A stretch of DNA of 64,000 bases. It comes from CAVXSP01 sp963764505. Its GTDB lineage: Bacteria; Acidobacteriota; Vicinamibacteria; Vicinamibacterales; SCN-69-37. Where the stretch lies: positions 255,872 through 319,871 of the forward strand of contig CAVXSP010000003.1 in the NCBI GenBank assembly GCA_963764505.1, written 5' to 3'. Position 1 is the stretch's first letter. Each line of letters begins with the position of its first letter. The notes below the pieces were generated by a model. That model did not search any database. It saw only the letters and a program-made list of their open reading frames with translations, and had not been told where the DNA came from. Below, in pieces: positions 52,050 to 61,347 of this stretch. The position numbers were made by a program, and so were the translations under genes.

Positions 52050-53440
52050 ATGGTGAAGCCATGCGCTCCGCTCGAACGCCGCATGGCAACGACTCGGAGA
52101 CGGTTGAGGATAGATGGGATGAAGCGGCTGGCTGATCCGGGGTGGTAGCGTACGGCTCCACCAGGGTTAAACGCGCTCACGGCGCAAAGGAGCAGCCAGC
52201 CATGGAGTATGGTGCCATCGATCTGCATACGAAGCATAGCCAGATCCGGATTGTGACGGCGGACGGCGCGGTAGTCTTCGAACGGCGCATCGTCACGCAC
52301 GCGGATCAGTTCGCCGCGGTGTTTGGCGGGCGCGCCCGGATGCGCATCCTCCTTGAGTCCAGTACCGGAAAGCGAGTGGGTCGCCACGTGTCTGGAAGAG
52401 CTCGGGCACGAGGCGGTCGTCGCCGATCCCAATTACGCGGCGATGTATGGGATGCGGACCCGCCGAATCAAGACGGATCGGCGTGACGTCGCGGCGTTGG
52501 CAGAAGCCAACCGCACCGGGATCTATCGGCCGGCGTATCGCGTCAGTGCGGCCCAGCGTGCCGTCCGGCAGCGGTTGCTGGTGCGGAGCCAGCTCGTGCG
52601 CATGCGCACCCAGATCATCAACCTGCTGCGGTCGCAAGTGCGTGCGACCGGCCGGCGCGTCCCGACGGGCGCCGCCGAAACGTTCGGCCGGCGGTTCGCC
52701 GCCCTCGAGTTGTCGGCGCCGATGCGCGAGACCCTGCGCCCGCTCGCCGAGCAGCTCGAGGGCCTCGCGGTCTCCCTGCGCGAGGCCGAGACGTGGGCGC
52801 GCCAGGCGGCCGCCGCGGACCCGGTGGTGCGCCGGTTGATGACAACACCTGGCGTCGGCCCCGTCACCGCGCTGAGTTATCGCGCCACGCTCGATCGGGT
52901 CGAACGATTTCCCGATGCGGGGCGCGTCACGGCGTACCTCGGCTTGGTGCCGCGCGAAGACAGCTCGGCGGACCGGCGGCACCGGGGGGCGATCACGAAA
53001 GCCGGGCCCGGCCAGCCGCGAACGCTGTTGGTCCAAGCGGGCTGGCACATCTGGCGCAGCGGCCGCGGGGGCGCGATCGCGTTACATGCCTGGGTCCATC
53101 GCCTCGCGGCACGTCGGGGCCGACGCATTGCCGTCGTCGCCCTCGCCCGACGGCTGGCACGGTGTCTCTACGCCATGTGGCGGGACGGCCGAGATTTTGA
53201 CGGCACGCGAGTGCGCGTGCTGACGGCGGCGGCGTAGCCGTGCCGGTCCGCTGAGACCGGCCGGCAGCGACGGTCAACAGAATGGCGTGGCAGTGCGAAA
53301 TGCTTCCTGGCCGCACGTGAGAGCCGAAGGATAGATCGCACGCCACGCCAGCGTCTCCCATACTGCGCCGGCGACGTTTCGATCGCCACGACGAGCGCGA
53401 ATAGAAGGATGAGGGATCTCGCTCTTGACCGACGCCGCCA
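52050..53440 (+). mobile_element. IS110-family element, approximate ends
   Basis: One IS110 transposase gene with non-coding DNA on both sides (about 150 bp left, about 200 bp right). IS110 elements have no terminal repeats, so borders cannot be set by eye. The GC-rich, fold-prone stretch after the stop (53238-53290, with GGTCCGCTGAGACCGG) could hold a bridge RNA, as in the IS1111 branch. Confidence 0.65.
52202..53237 (+). pseudogene. IS110-family recombinase, one frameshift
   Basis: RuvC-like DEDD domain at the N-terminus (AIDLHTKHSQIRIV, RILLESST, VVADPNYAAMYG, KTDRRDVAALAEA) and a C-terminal transposase_20 domain (TTPGVGPVTALSYRATL, GLVPREDSS, GAITKAGPGQPRTLLVQA) with its catalytic Ser. 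An extra G near 52371 moves the frame between LESST and ESEWVATC. Only the first ~55 residues are out of phase with the rest, but translation from 52202 stops at 52486. AAAGGAG precedes the start. Confidence 0.9.
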
Positions 53441-53906
53441 ACGATCGACAGATCAGATCGGGCTGATGTGATTGACATCGCCAGCCGCTTCATAGAAGGC
53501 CGCATTGGATAACATAAGGCCGGTTCCTGGACGTCCGCCGCGGCGTCCCGGCCCGTCCCTATCCGCCTCTCTCAGTGGCACAGAAGTCCGCGCTGGTGCC
53601 GCCGCCCTCTGTCTGTAATCAGGGATGCCGACCGACCCACCCGACCGCAGGCTCCTCCGTCTTGCGCGCAAGTTGTTTGATTCTAAAGAGGGAGAGATGT
53701 CCGAGTGGTTGAAGAGCACGCTTGGAAATTGATTCCCCCCGCGCGTGCTGACGCACACGAAATCCCACCACGCAGTTCTGAATCAACGACTTCCGCAACA
53801 TCAATGCGCGTCGGCGCGTTCCCGTCAGTGGTGATGTTGACCCAGGGTTTCACGGGGTATCTGACACAGTTCTGACGCAAGACCCTGTTCGACGTGCGAC
53901 TCATAC
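53238..53906. other. Non-coding stretch with IS110 right end and tRNA-Ser fragment A
   Basis: No gene recognised over 669 bp. It holds the presumed right end of the IS110 element (to about 53440) and the first 5' tRNA-Ser fragment (53691-53731) with its upstream 30 bp. Confidence 0.5.
53691..53731 (+). repeat. tRNA-Ser(GGA) 5'-half fragment A
   Basis: GGAGAGATGTCCGAGTGG, then TTGAAGAGCACGCTTGGAAA: acceptor strand, D-arm and anticodon stem of tRNA-Ser(GGA), one base short in the D-arm region. The similarity ends just after the anticodon. Preceded by CGCAAGTTG and TTGATTCTAAA, also found before copies B and C. Confidence 0.75.
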
Positions 53907-54658
53907 CTATTTCGCCGAGGTCGTGTCCTGACGCCGGACCATCTCCAGGAAATTGAGAATGAACGTCGCGTGATTCGCCGACTCGTCGCCTGCCACGGTG
54001 GGCGCCACGAGTGCCGCGATTCGACCGTCGGGGGCCCCGTCATTCAGGCGTGATTCGCCGGTCGGAGCCTGTGACACGAACACCACGCGTCGGACAGCAC
54101 GACATCGGTGCCGACTTCCGATCCGACTACGCCAGTCGGCAGGAGCTGCGCGTCGAACCGCGCGACGCCGCCGACATCGGCTGAAGCTGCAACAGGCGGT
54201 CGGCTCCAGAATGCGATGGCGATCACAGCCAGACCCAGGACGCACACCGCAACGACGATCGCCGCTGCGGTCGACGAGATGGTCGGTCGATCCTGCGCCG
54301 CGACTTCGCGATTGGCAGCTTGCGCTCGGAACTGGGGAACATAAGTCCCCCTCGGCAATTCGATGACGACCGAATCTAGCCGGCCCTCATTAGAGTAGTA
54401 CCGCTCCAGACGGCTCCGCAGACGGGACGCCTCGGCGCGCACGATCGGATCGGTGCGAGGGTCGAAGGTCTCCGCCTTGCTCAATGCCTCCGCGCCGAGC
54501 GTGTATTCCTTCAGCCGATCGGCGCGGCCATTGACGGTTTCGTCGACAAGAAAGCGCAGCAGCGCAGTCGAGCGGCCGGCGTTTTCGAAGGTTCGGCTCG
54601 ACAGCACCCGATTCAATGCATTGGCGAGAGCCTCGGCTGATAGGGCGATGGGATCCAT
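53907..54658 (-). pseudogene. Truncated regulator-like/PD40 propeller protein
   Basis: From ATG 54658 the N-terminal 130 residues form the helical domain that opens many acidobacterial propeller or TPR proteins (LSSRTFENAGRSTALLRFLV, GRADRLKEYTLGAEAL, FDPRTDPIVRAEASRLRSRL, VVIELPRGTYVPQF), followed by one membrane helix and the start of a propeller (GVARFDAQLLPTG). A frameshift near 54090 and loss of several blades lead directly to a C-terminal end (FVSQAPTGESRLN, TFILNFLEMVRR). Most of the propeller is missing. Confidence 0.7.
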
Positions 54659-54806
54659 GGGTACCTTCCTGGCACGTGCGGTTCGCGAACCGTTCCGTGC
54701 TTCCCAACGATGCGGCGCGCCCCCGATATTACGTGCCGGCGGGACGAGAATGCTCGGACAATCATACGCACCCCCCGCCGCGACGCAGTCGAGGTTTTTT
54801 GGGGGC

Positions 54807-55502
54807 ATGGCCATTGCCGCGACAGCAGTCGTATTCGGCGGATTCGCGCCTACCTACTACCTTCGGCCCATTGCACATGCGATTCGATATCCGAGCGGGC
54901 AGGTCGTGTCGTCGACTCTGCCGCTGCTCATCCATGTGCACGCGCTTGTATCCACGGCATGGCTGCTACTGCTGATCACACAGACGTCGCCGGTGGCGGC
55001 GGACCGGGTCGGTACCCACCGGAAGCTGGGGGTGGCGGGCGCCGGGATCGGACTCGCATGAGTGGTGCTGGGCGTGCTCACCGCACTTCGCGGTGCGCGC
55101 GACGGATGGAACCCTGGCGGGCCGTTTCACGATTCGATCGGCTTCCTCGCGGTGACGCTCGGGGATGTCCTCCTCTTCTCGGGTTTCGTAGCTGCAGGTC
55201 TGTACTACCGGCGTCGTCCGGACTGGCACAAACGGTTCATGCTCCTTGGCACGTTAGCGGGCCTGATGTGGCCGGCGATCACGCGAATGCCCTTGATCGC
55301 GCCCAATCCAGCTCGCATGTTTGGTCTTCTCATTGCTCTCGTCGTTGCGTTGCCCGTTCGTGACTACCTGGCGCGGCGGCGCCTGCATCCCGCGAGCACG
55401 TGGGGCGCCATCGTCATTCTGCTGTCGTTTCCAGTCCGCGTCGCCATTGGAAACAGTACCGTCTGGCACGTGCTCGCCTCGCGAATCATCTCACCCAGTT
55501 GA
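54807..55502 (+). pseudogene. Multi-pass membrane protein with in-frame TGA
   Basis: About six hydrophobic helices (AATAVVFGGFAPTYYLRPI, LPLLIHVHALVSTAWLLLLI, VVLGVLTALRGA, FLAVTLGDVLLFSGFVAAGL, LLIALVVALPVRDYL). A TGA at 55059-55061 interrupts the frame after AGAGIGLA; sequence on both sides is in phase and conserved in style, so a single nonsense change is the only visible lesion. Family not named with certainty; similar proteins are annotated as DUF2306-like. Confidence 0.65.
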
Positions 55503-55775
55503 TCTGAACGAGCCGACGGCATGAACCTGCACGACGTCGCCTCTCGTGATGGCGAAGGCTGATGTAGGAGCCTGCGGACATGTCGTAGTGTGTCGAACAT
55601 TGCTGTCATCGTGCGCGCAACGTACGCTCGAAGAACGCTGCTGGTGAAGAAGCCAGGTCGGTCCGAAGCAGATGATTTCTCAGCGGCGCAGCTGTCGCGT
55701 GCGGCTGGACAGACCGGAGAGACGGGTTTATCGGGAGGAAGCCATGAGCGACAGGTTCATCGCCAAAGAGCCGGT

Positions 55776-56228
55776 ATGTGCGTCCTTCTGTCGATGGCTG
55801 CAGAGATCGCGGCCATCGCCGTGTCGACGTCACACGGCTTGTCGCCGGCGCAAGCGAACGCCATGAATTGTGGTATCGGCGAGCAACTGGTCTTCTTCCA
55901 GGCGGGCTGGTTACGAATGTTGTTTTCTCTGGCGATCATCGCGCCCTGCCTTTCGATCCTGGCATAGCTTGCGATGTATCCCGTTCTGGCGCCCGGTGGT
56001 CCAGCGGCGCTCAGTGGCGTGATCGTGACGTCGTTCGGATTCCTGCTTGGCGTTGTCGCCGAAATGATCCGGTTCTCAGTGGCGATGACATTGCCGAACC
56101 GGTACATCGCTGCACCCGAAGTCGTAAGACCGGCGATGCTGGCGCTTGGCGCGTTTCTCAGCCAGCTGTTTCACATCCTCGCGATGACCAACTTCATCCT
56201 GGTGTACGCGGTGATCTCGGAGGGTTGA
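55776..56228 (+). pseudogene. DUF4386-like membrane protein relic, in-frame TAG
   Basis: Four hydrophobic stretches in one frame (VFFQAGWLRMLFSLAIIAPC, LSGVIVTSFGFLLGVVAEMI, MLALGAFLSQLFHILAM, FILVYAVISEG) interrupted by TAG at 55965-55967. A neat start at 55744 (MSDRFIAKEPVC) is in another frame, so a frameshift near 55780 is likely as well. The family assignment is tentative. Confidence 0.5.
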
Positions 56229-56371
56229 AAGTCTGACACAATTTCCTGTCTGGTCGCGCACACGCGTCTCAGCAAACGATTGAAACGACAGCACATCTCG
56301 AATCGGAGATGCGTGAAGGGAGGTTTGGCGCTATCCTGTTCAAGGCCGCCCGCAAGTTGTTGATTCTAAAC

Positions 56372-56410
56372 GGAGAGATGTCCGAGTGGCTGAAGGAGCA
56401 CGCTGGGAAA
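56372..56410 (+). repeat. tRNA-Ser(GGA) 5'-half fragment B
   Basis: GGAGAGATGTCCGAGTGGCT, then GAAGGAGCACGCTGGGAAAGC. The 47 bp upstream (from GCGCTATCCTGTTC to TTGATTCTAAAC) also match the upstream of copy C, including a TATCCT/TACACT -10-like box. About 130 bp downstream CGTAAACCTCAGT is shared with copy C. Confidence 0.8.
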
Positions 56411-56613
56411 GCAATTGTGGCGATGCTTACCAAGCGACACCGAGACATCTCGTTGCGCAAGCGGCTCAACAACTTACGCCTCCAAGATACTCCTCGAAGT
56501 GAACCCGTAAACCTCAGTGTTCGCCGTCGGTCTTGAGCCCGCCCTACACAGTTCTTACACAGTTCCTGCTTTCGCTTACCGACTCGTCTCGCTTGATGCC
56601 GACCTCCTCCGAC

Positions 56614-57003
56614 CTACCAAGGCGGCGTCGTGCGAGCGCGTACGCGAATGCTCGTCTCACGCCGATCAGCGACGACAATGAATGGCGGTTGAACATCAAT
56701 CGAGGACTCGCGTAGAGCGTCGATCATGGCGAGGACGAATGCCGCCGAGATGTGTCCGGGACGGAGGTAGACAATCCCGACGAATGATGCGCCGCCACGG
56801 ATTTCAACCTTGCCGAACGCCAGATCGTGCGTGACGACGACGCGATGCAGAGCCGTTGCGCGTTCCAGGACTTCGCCGTCCCCACGGCCGATCAGCCGTT
56901 CCTCCTCGGCCGACCGTACGTCGCAACCTCGTGCCCGAAGGCCGGCGACCACGTCAGCGGCGATGTTCTCGTAGGTCAGAAGGGGAAGGTCGAGTGGCCT
57001 CAC
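56614..57003 (-). CDS. DUF5615 PIN-like toxin (VapC45 type)
   Basis: 129 residues from GTG 57003. The fold is that of DUF5615: LPLLTYENIAADVVAGLRARGCDV, then VVTHDLAFGKVEIRGGASFVGIVYLRPG. Probable RNase toxin. Its start overlaps the stop of the DUF433 antitoxin (GTGA), the standard order of this system. Confidence 0.85.
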   Translation of the reverse strand: MRPLDLPLLTYENIAADVVAGLRARGCDVRSAEEERLIGRGDGEVLERATALHRVVVTHDLAFGKVEIRGGASFVGIVYLRPGHISAAFVLAMIDALRESSIDVQPPFIVVADRRETSIRVRARTTPPW

Positions 57004-57233
57004 GCCGTGGTCTTGAGATCCCAGACGTGCTCGCCCTTCAGCACGTCTGCGGCATACCGAAACGCCGCCGCCAAGCCATCCTGCGTGAGCTGCGGGTGCT
57101 GTGCGAGAATTTGCTCCTGCGTCGCACCGCTCGCCGCCAGTTCGAGGAGGAACTCGACGCTCAATCGCGTCCCGCGGACGCACGGTTTGCCACCGAGAAT
57201 CTTCGGATCGGAGACGATCAGCTCTTCAGCCAT
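57000..57233 (-). CDS. DUF433 antitoxin (VapB45 type)
   Basis: 77 residues: ISDPKILGGKPCVRGTRLSV-like opening (here VSDPKILGGKPCVRGTRLSV), EFLLELAASGATQEQILAQHPQL and an aromatic end. DUF433 proteins carry a helix-turn-helix and neutralise a DUF5615 partner, here directly downstream. Confidence 0.9.
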   Translation of the reverse strand: MAEELIVSDPKILGGKPCVRGTRLSVEFLLELAASGATQEQILAQHPQLTQDGLAAAFRYAADVLKGEHVWDLKTTA

Positions 57234-57437
57234 CTCGAATTCATTCTAGCTCAGGATCCTGAGTGGTGTCGTCCGCGGCAGGAGCGTCGGCGAGCCCACG
57301 ACGCACGTGCGCTGCGTCTGTCACCAATAGAGCATCGCTCCATCGGCGATGGTACCGCGCGTCGCGGCCCGGTTTGGCTGGACACCAGGCGGCCACTCGT
57401 GTAGTCTGTTCCGCTTTTTGTGGATACCGTTCACCTC

Positions 57438-57750
57438 GTGAGGCAGTTCAACACGATCGGCGACTCGTGGTGCGGCGGCGCGATCGACTCGCGCGGCCAT
57501 TCCGGCTCGATGTCGGCCAGGACCGCTATGGCGAGTACTTCGATCTCGTCGTGTCGCTGCACCCGCCGTCCTTTGACATCCTGAATGTCGATCCGGCCGG
57601 CCGGCATCTGCTGCTGTACGCGGCCGCGGAACGCGCCGCGGAACGGCTTCTCTGCGGTCACGATGAACGCCATTGGTTCGTGGCGGCGATCGCCGACCGC
57701 GTCACGACGGTCCGAGACGCCAAGACATCCCTGCTCCCGCCGGGGTTTTG
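57438..57750 (+). pseudogene. Fragment of an uncharacterised protein upstream of tRNA-Ser
   Basis: The frame reads RRRDRLARPFRLDVGQDRYG, EYFDLVVSLHPPSFDILNVD, GRHLLLYAAAERAAERLLCG and HDERHWFVAAIADRVTTV, which is protein-like and recalls a family of short conserved proteins ending HDERHWFVAA. No start is visible, and the original stop is lost, the frame running through the tRNA-Ser fragment. Probably the native neighbour of the tRNA-Ser gene. Confidence 0.55.
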
Positions 57751-57794
57751 CGCTACACTGTTCCAGGCCATCCGCAAACCGTTGATTCTAAAGC

Positions 57795-57836
57795 GGAGAG
57801 ATGTCCGAGTGGTTGAAGGAGCACGCTTGGAAATTG
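57795..57836 (+). repeat. tRNA-Ser(GGA) 5'-half fragment C
   Basis: GGAGAGATGTCCGAGTGGTT, then GAAGGAGCACGCTTGGAAATTG. The complete 5' half, including the GGA anticodon, with a promoter-like TACACT 45 bp upstream; the 3' half (variable arm, T-arm, acceptor) does not follow. Most complete of the three copies. Confidence 0.8.
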
Positions 57837-58351
57837 CTCTGGCGGTGTGCGATGGCGTGCTGCAGATTTCGATTACCGTTGCGAAGCCAACCACTTAGCG
57901 GCGATCGCGTCACGCCGGTCGATCGCCGTAAACCTCAGTAGATCTCGCGGAATCGATCGGGTCACGTCACGATTACGTCACAGTCCGACCGCGAGCTTAA
58001 AATCGCGGGTATGCGACCGCCGCGTCCGAGTCGTGACATGGCAGGGCAAGGATGTTCGCCCTGAACTGCGCGACCTGCCTGGCCACTATGTCGTCGAGGC
58101 CGTCGAAGACGAAGCGTCGGCGCTGACGCTCGAGGAAGAGGCTGGCGATCGAAGCCGCGCTCGAATCCTACCGCCGAGGTCGCGTCATTGATTCAAAGCG
58201 CGCCCGACGAGATCATCGACGAGGCCCTGAGCGTTGAAGATCGCGTACATCGAAGAAGCGGGCGCGACCGCCAGACGAGCACCGCCGGCAAAATGAGCAT
58301 CGAAGGCGTCGCACACCTTACACCACGTGACCCAATGTGTAGCCCTCGAAC
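57837..58351 (+). other. Toxin-antitoxin remnants
   Basis: From about 58037 an antitoxin-like frame (ELRDLPGHYVVEAVEDEASALTLEEEAG) breaks and continues in the next frame as EEEAGIEAALESYRRGRVID. It is followed near 58233 by a RelE-like beginning (LKIAYIEEAGATARRAPPAK) that stops at once. CGTAAACCTCAGT at about 57927 matches downstream of tRNA copy B. No intact gene. Confidence 0.45.
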
Positions 58352-58616
58352 ATGACTACCAAGCGGAAGCGCGAGAAGACTCGCAGTCCCACGCCACTGC
58401 AGGATGACATTCTCAAAATGTCAACGGACCTGATCGGGCCAACGGTGGCCGTGCGCATCGTCGCAAAGAAGTTCGCTGCGGCAGGCATCCGCTTAACCGT
58501 TCCTGAAAAGCGCAAGCTACATCAGGCAATCACGAGTGGTAAGGCGGATGAGTTTTCGATCGAACGTCGCCGCAAGGGTGCTTCCGTCATGTGTCGGTTC
58601 TCAGAAGGATGGGACC
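58352..58616 (+). pseudogene. 5' part of a DUF5677-type gene split by IS21
   Basis: Starts MTTKRKREKTRSPTPLQDDI and continues through PTVAVRIVAKKFAAAGIRLT and HQAITSGKADEFSIERRRKG to FSEGWD, where the IS21-type element begins. The open frame then runs 65 bp into the element's end. The 3' part lies beyond the element (61348-62430). Confidence 0.6.
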
Positions 58617-58885
58617 TTTGTTTCTCAAAACCTTTCCCCCCGGCGTTCCCTCCTGAGCTGACCGCGCCTCAGCCTGCCTGATTTGCGCGGCGCTTGTCCA
58701 GCCGCTGCGCGCCAGCGCTCGGTCCTTTCTGTGCGTCATGATCAATAAGGGCCAGGCATCGGCTTGTGGAAATGTGGGAATCTCGCGTTCTGTGCGAGAT
58801 TTCCAAAGCGGTGGTGGAAATTCGGTCTGTGATTTCCACGGCCGCGGCATTTCCACAGCCGTCCGGGACGGTGTGGACGCGGCGA

Positions 58886-59653
58886 TCATCGACGCGCCTC
58901 CGGTGACAGGGTCGGTTTCAAGCGCCGGCGGTACGACTCCCCCTCGAGGACGAGATCGTAGGAGTTCGACGTGAACCGGTCGATGGCGCTCTGGGCGCGA
59001 ACCGGATCCGCGAAGGTGGCGATCCACTCGTCAGGGCCGCGGTTCGACGTGAGAATCATGGATCCGGAGCGGTGGCGCTCGATGAAGATTTCGTAGGCGT
59101 CGCGGCTTTCCTGGCTGTCCATGCCATCGAGGGCAAAATCGTCGACGATCAGCAGGTCCACGGCGAGGAGCTTGCGGATCTCGGCTTCGTGGGTGTTCGT
59201 GAGCCGAGCGTGCTTGAGGGTCTTCAGCATCTTGTCGGCCCTCACGGCGAGCACGGTGTGGCCGTGGCGGCAGGCGATGTGCCCGAGGGCGTGGGCGAGG
59301 AAGGTCTTGCCGACGCCGGCGGGCCCGACAAGGGCGACGTGGTGGTGCTGTTCGAAGAAGCGCAGGGAGACGAGCTCGTTGAGCAGAGCCCGGTCGTAGT
59401 TGACCTTGGTGGTCTCGTCCCATCGCTCGATCCGGTAGTCGGGGTCAAGCTTGCCGCGCTGAGCGCGGACGGAGGCGGCCTGCCCGTCGCGGCGTGAGGC
59501 CTCGTCGCCGAGCACGAGCAGGAGGAAGTCCTGGTGGGGGATCTTCTGCTGGCGCGCGAGGACGAGCCGCTCGGGCAAGGTATCGAGCAGCGGAGAGAGC
59601 CTCAGGCGGCGCAGCACGGTCTTGAGATCCTTGCTGACGGTGTCGGTGCTCAC
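58886..59653 (-). CDS. istB: IstB, IS21-family helper ATPase
   Basis: 255 residues from GTG 59653. AAA+ ATPase related to DnaC: Walker A GPAGVGKT, Walker B LLIVDDFAL, SNRGPDEW arginine-finger region and the C-terminal IDRFTSNSYDLVLEGESYRRR. It directs target choice and activates IstA. The frame is intact, unlike istA, with which it overlaps by 4 bp. Confidence 0.95.
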   Translation of the reverse strand: MSTDTVSKDLKTVLRRLRLSPLLDTLPERLVLARQQKIPHQDFLLLVLGDEASRRDGQAASVRAQRGKLDPDYRIERWDETTKVNYDRALLNELVSLRFFEQHHHVALVGPAGVGKTFLAHALGHIACRHGHTVLAVRADKMLKTLKHARLTNTHEAEIRKLLAVDLLIVDDFALDGMDSQESRDAYEIFIERHRSGSMILTSNRGPDEWIATFADPVRAQSAIDRFTSNSYDLVLEGESYRRRLKPTLSPEARR

Positions 59654-61215
59654 GGTTCTTCTCCTCCTTCCTTGGGTTGCGAGTGCAGCGGCAGAGGGTA
59701 CTGGCTGGCGGGGCGCAGGTAACGGGCCAGGGGAATCACCTTGCTGGAGTTCGGCTGAGGCGCTGGCGGGGCGAGCTCGAGCAGACGCGCAAGGCGCCGA
59801 ACATCGACCATGTCGGCCTCGAGGGCGGTCTGGCAGGCGGCGTCGAGGCGAGCATCGCCGTAGCGACGGGCCAGCCCCAGCAGCGCATAGGCCTGCCGCA
59901 TCCGGGTCCACGGCAGATCGCCCGCGAGCAAGGCGGCGGCGAACCGCCCGACGGCGTCTCCGTGGTTGCGGGCCTGGCGGGCGAGGAAGTTCACATCCCG
60001 CAAGGCGTAGGCGGCTTCTCCGCGGGGAAGTCGTTGGGATCCGTCGAGCGCTTGCCGGGCGGGACCCGGGGGTGGGTCTTGACGAGCGCGGCCCCATTGT
60101 AGAAGCGCACGGTCGTGCGGTCGGCGCGGGCCTCGAGGGTCTTGCCGACAAGATCGTGCGGGAGCGAGTACAGAGCCTTGGCGACCTGAGCGTGCTGATC
60201 GCGGGCGACCTTGGGCTCGCTCCAGGCGGGGACGTCGTACGGTTCGGTCGGCGCCGGGCGCAGAACAGGCCTCTCCTCGGCTTCGAACTGCTCGAGGGGG
60301 AGTCGTTGGGTCGTGCTGTGGCGGCGCATGCCGTACTCGTGGCGGCACCAGCTCCGCGCGCGCTCGCGGGCCTGCTCGAGGTCGTGGATCCGCTCCCCCG
60401 CGAAGCAATCCTCACGGACGGTCCGCACAGCCCGCTCGACGCGGGGCTTGTCCTTCGGGCTTCGCACACGGGTTGTGTCGATGACGAAGCCGCGCGCCTG
60501 CGCGTACTCGAGAAAACCGCGGACGATCTTCGCCCCGAGCGGATCGGCGGTGTGGATGATCGCCTTGGTGTTATCGATGATGAGGGCACGAAAGACACCT
60601 TCGAAGAACTCCCAGGCCGCTTCACACGCCTCGATGGCCGTCTCGGTCGTCTCGCGGAAGACAGGATGGACATAGCGGTGGCGGGAGAGGACTGAGGTGA
60701 AGATCCAGGCCCGGAATCGGCGTCTCTTGCCGAACAAATCGGGCTCGAGATGCGTCATCCAGCCCGTGTCGCACTGCAGCTCCTCCCCCGGCCCACCGTC
60801 CGCGACGGGGATCGTCGAGGCCGCCGGCCGAAACGAGCTCCGCCACGGCGAAGCGATGCAGCGTCGGGTACGGAATGTCGACGCCCGCGGGCGAGCAGCT
60901 TGCGCACCTTGGTCAGCCGAATGCCGTCTCGAGCCAGCTATCGATCGCTGCGCGCTGGGCCTCGCAGGCGGCCCAGCGCTCGCCGCGCGGCCGCCCGCCC
61001 CCAGGATGGAGCGCGAGTAAGACGTCGCGCACCAACTCGTCGCTCAACTTGGCCCCCCGGCTGCACGCCGGCCTGCGCCGGCCACGGCGACTTACCGCCG
61101 GACCGTCTTCGGGTCGAGCCCGAGCTGGGCGGCAATCCGCTTCTTGCCGGTCCCGGCCACCCAGAGCCGGAGGACCTCTCCTGTGATCTCCGATCATCGT
61201 GACCTCGCGAAACAT
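59650..61215 (-). pseudogene. istA: IstA, IS21-family transposase, frameshifted
   Basis: The N-terminus (MFREVTMI, then in another frame RIAAQLGLDPKTVRR) is scrambled by two or more shifts. The catalytic core is readable in 60758-59991 and just upstream: IPVADGGPGEELQCDTGWMT with the first Asp, ALIIDNTKAIIHTAD with the second, PRVERAVRTVRE with the Glu. A further shift near 60010 leads to the C-terminal part (AYALRDVNFLARQARNHG, ARRYGDARLDAACQTALE). At least four lesions, so the copy cannot move by itself. Confidence 0.88.
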
Positions 61216-61347
61216 CCACGCCTCCTGCTCCGGCTCTGCTCGGAGCCGAAACGGGAACGTCTATCGCGCGGTCAGGCAGGGGGGAAAGGTTTTGAGAAAC
61301 TTCAGCCGCGAGGGGGGAAAGGTTTTGAGAAATCGTCAAGAACAGAA

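Larger units (their letters stand above)
58617..61347 (-). mobile_element. IS21-family element
   Basis: Ends carry the inverted sequence TTTCTCAAAACCTTTCCCCCC: once at the left (58620-58640) and twice at the right (complement of 61279-61299 and 61311-61332), as in IS21 ends with multiple repeats. GGGACC occurs on both sides (58611-58616; 61348-61353) and is read as a 6-bp target duplication. Genes istA and istB lie on the minus strand. About 200 bp at the left end (58682-58885) are non-coding with repeated GTGGAAAT motifs. Confidence 0.85.

Noticed and set aside
58587..59027. 146-codon minus-strand frame at the left end of the IS21 element
   Set aside because: It overlaps istB in another frame and spans the terminal repeat; probably non-coding end DNA of the element.
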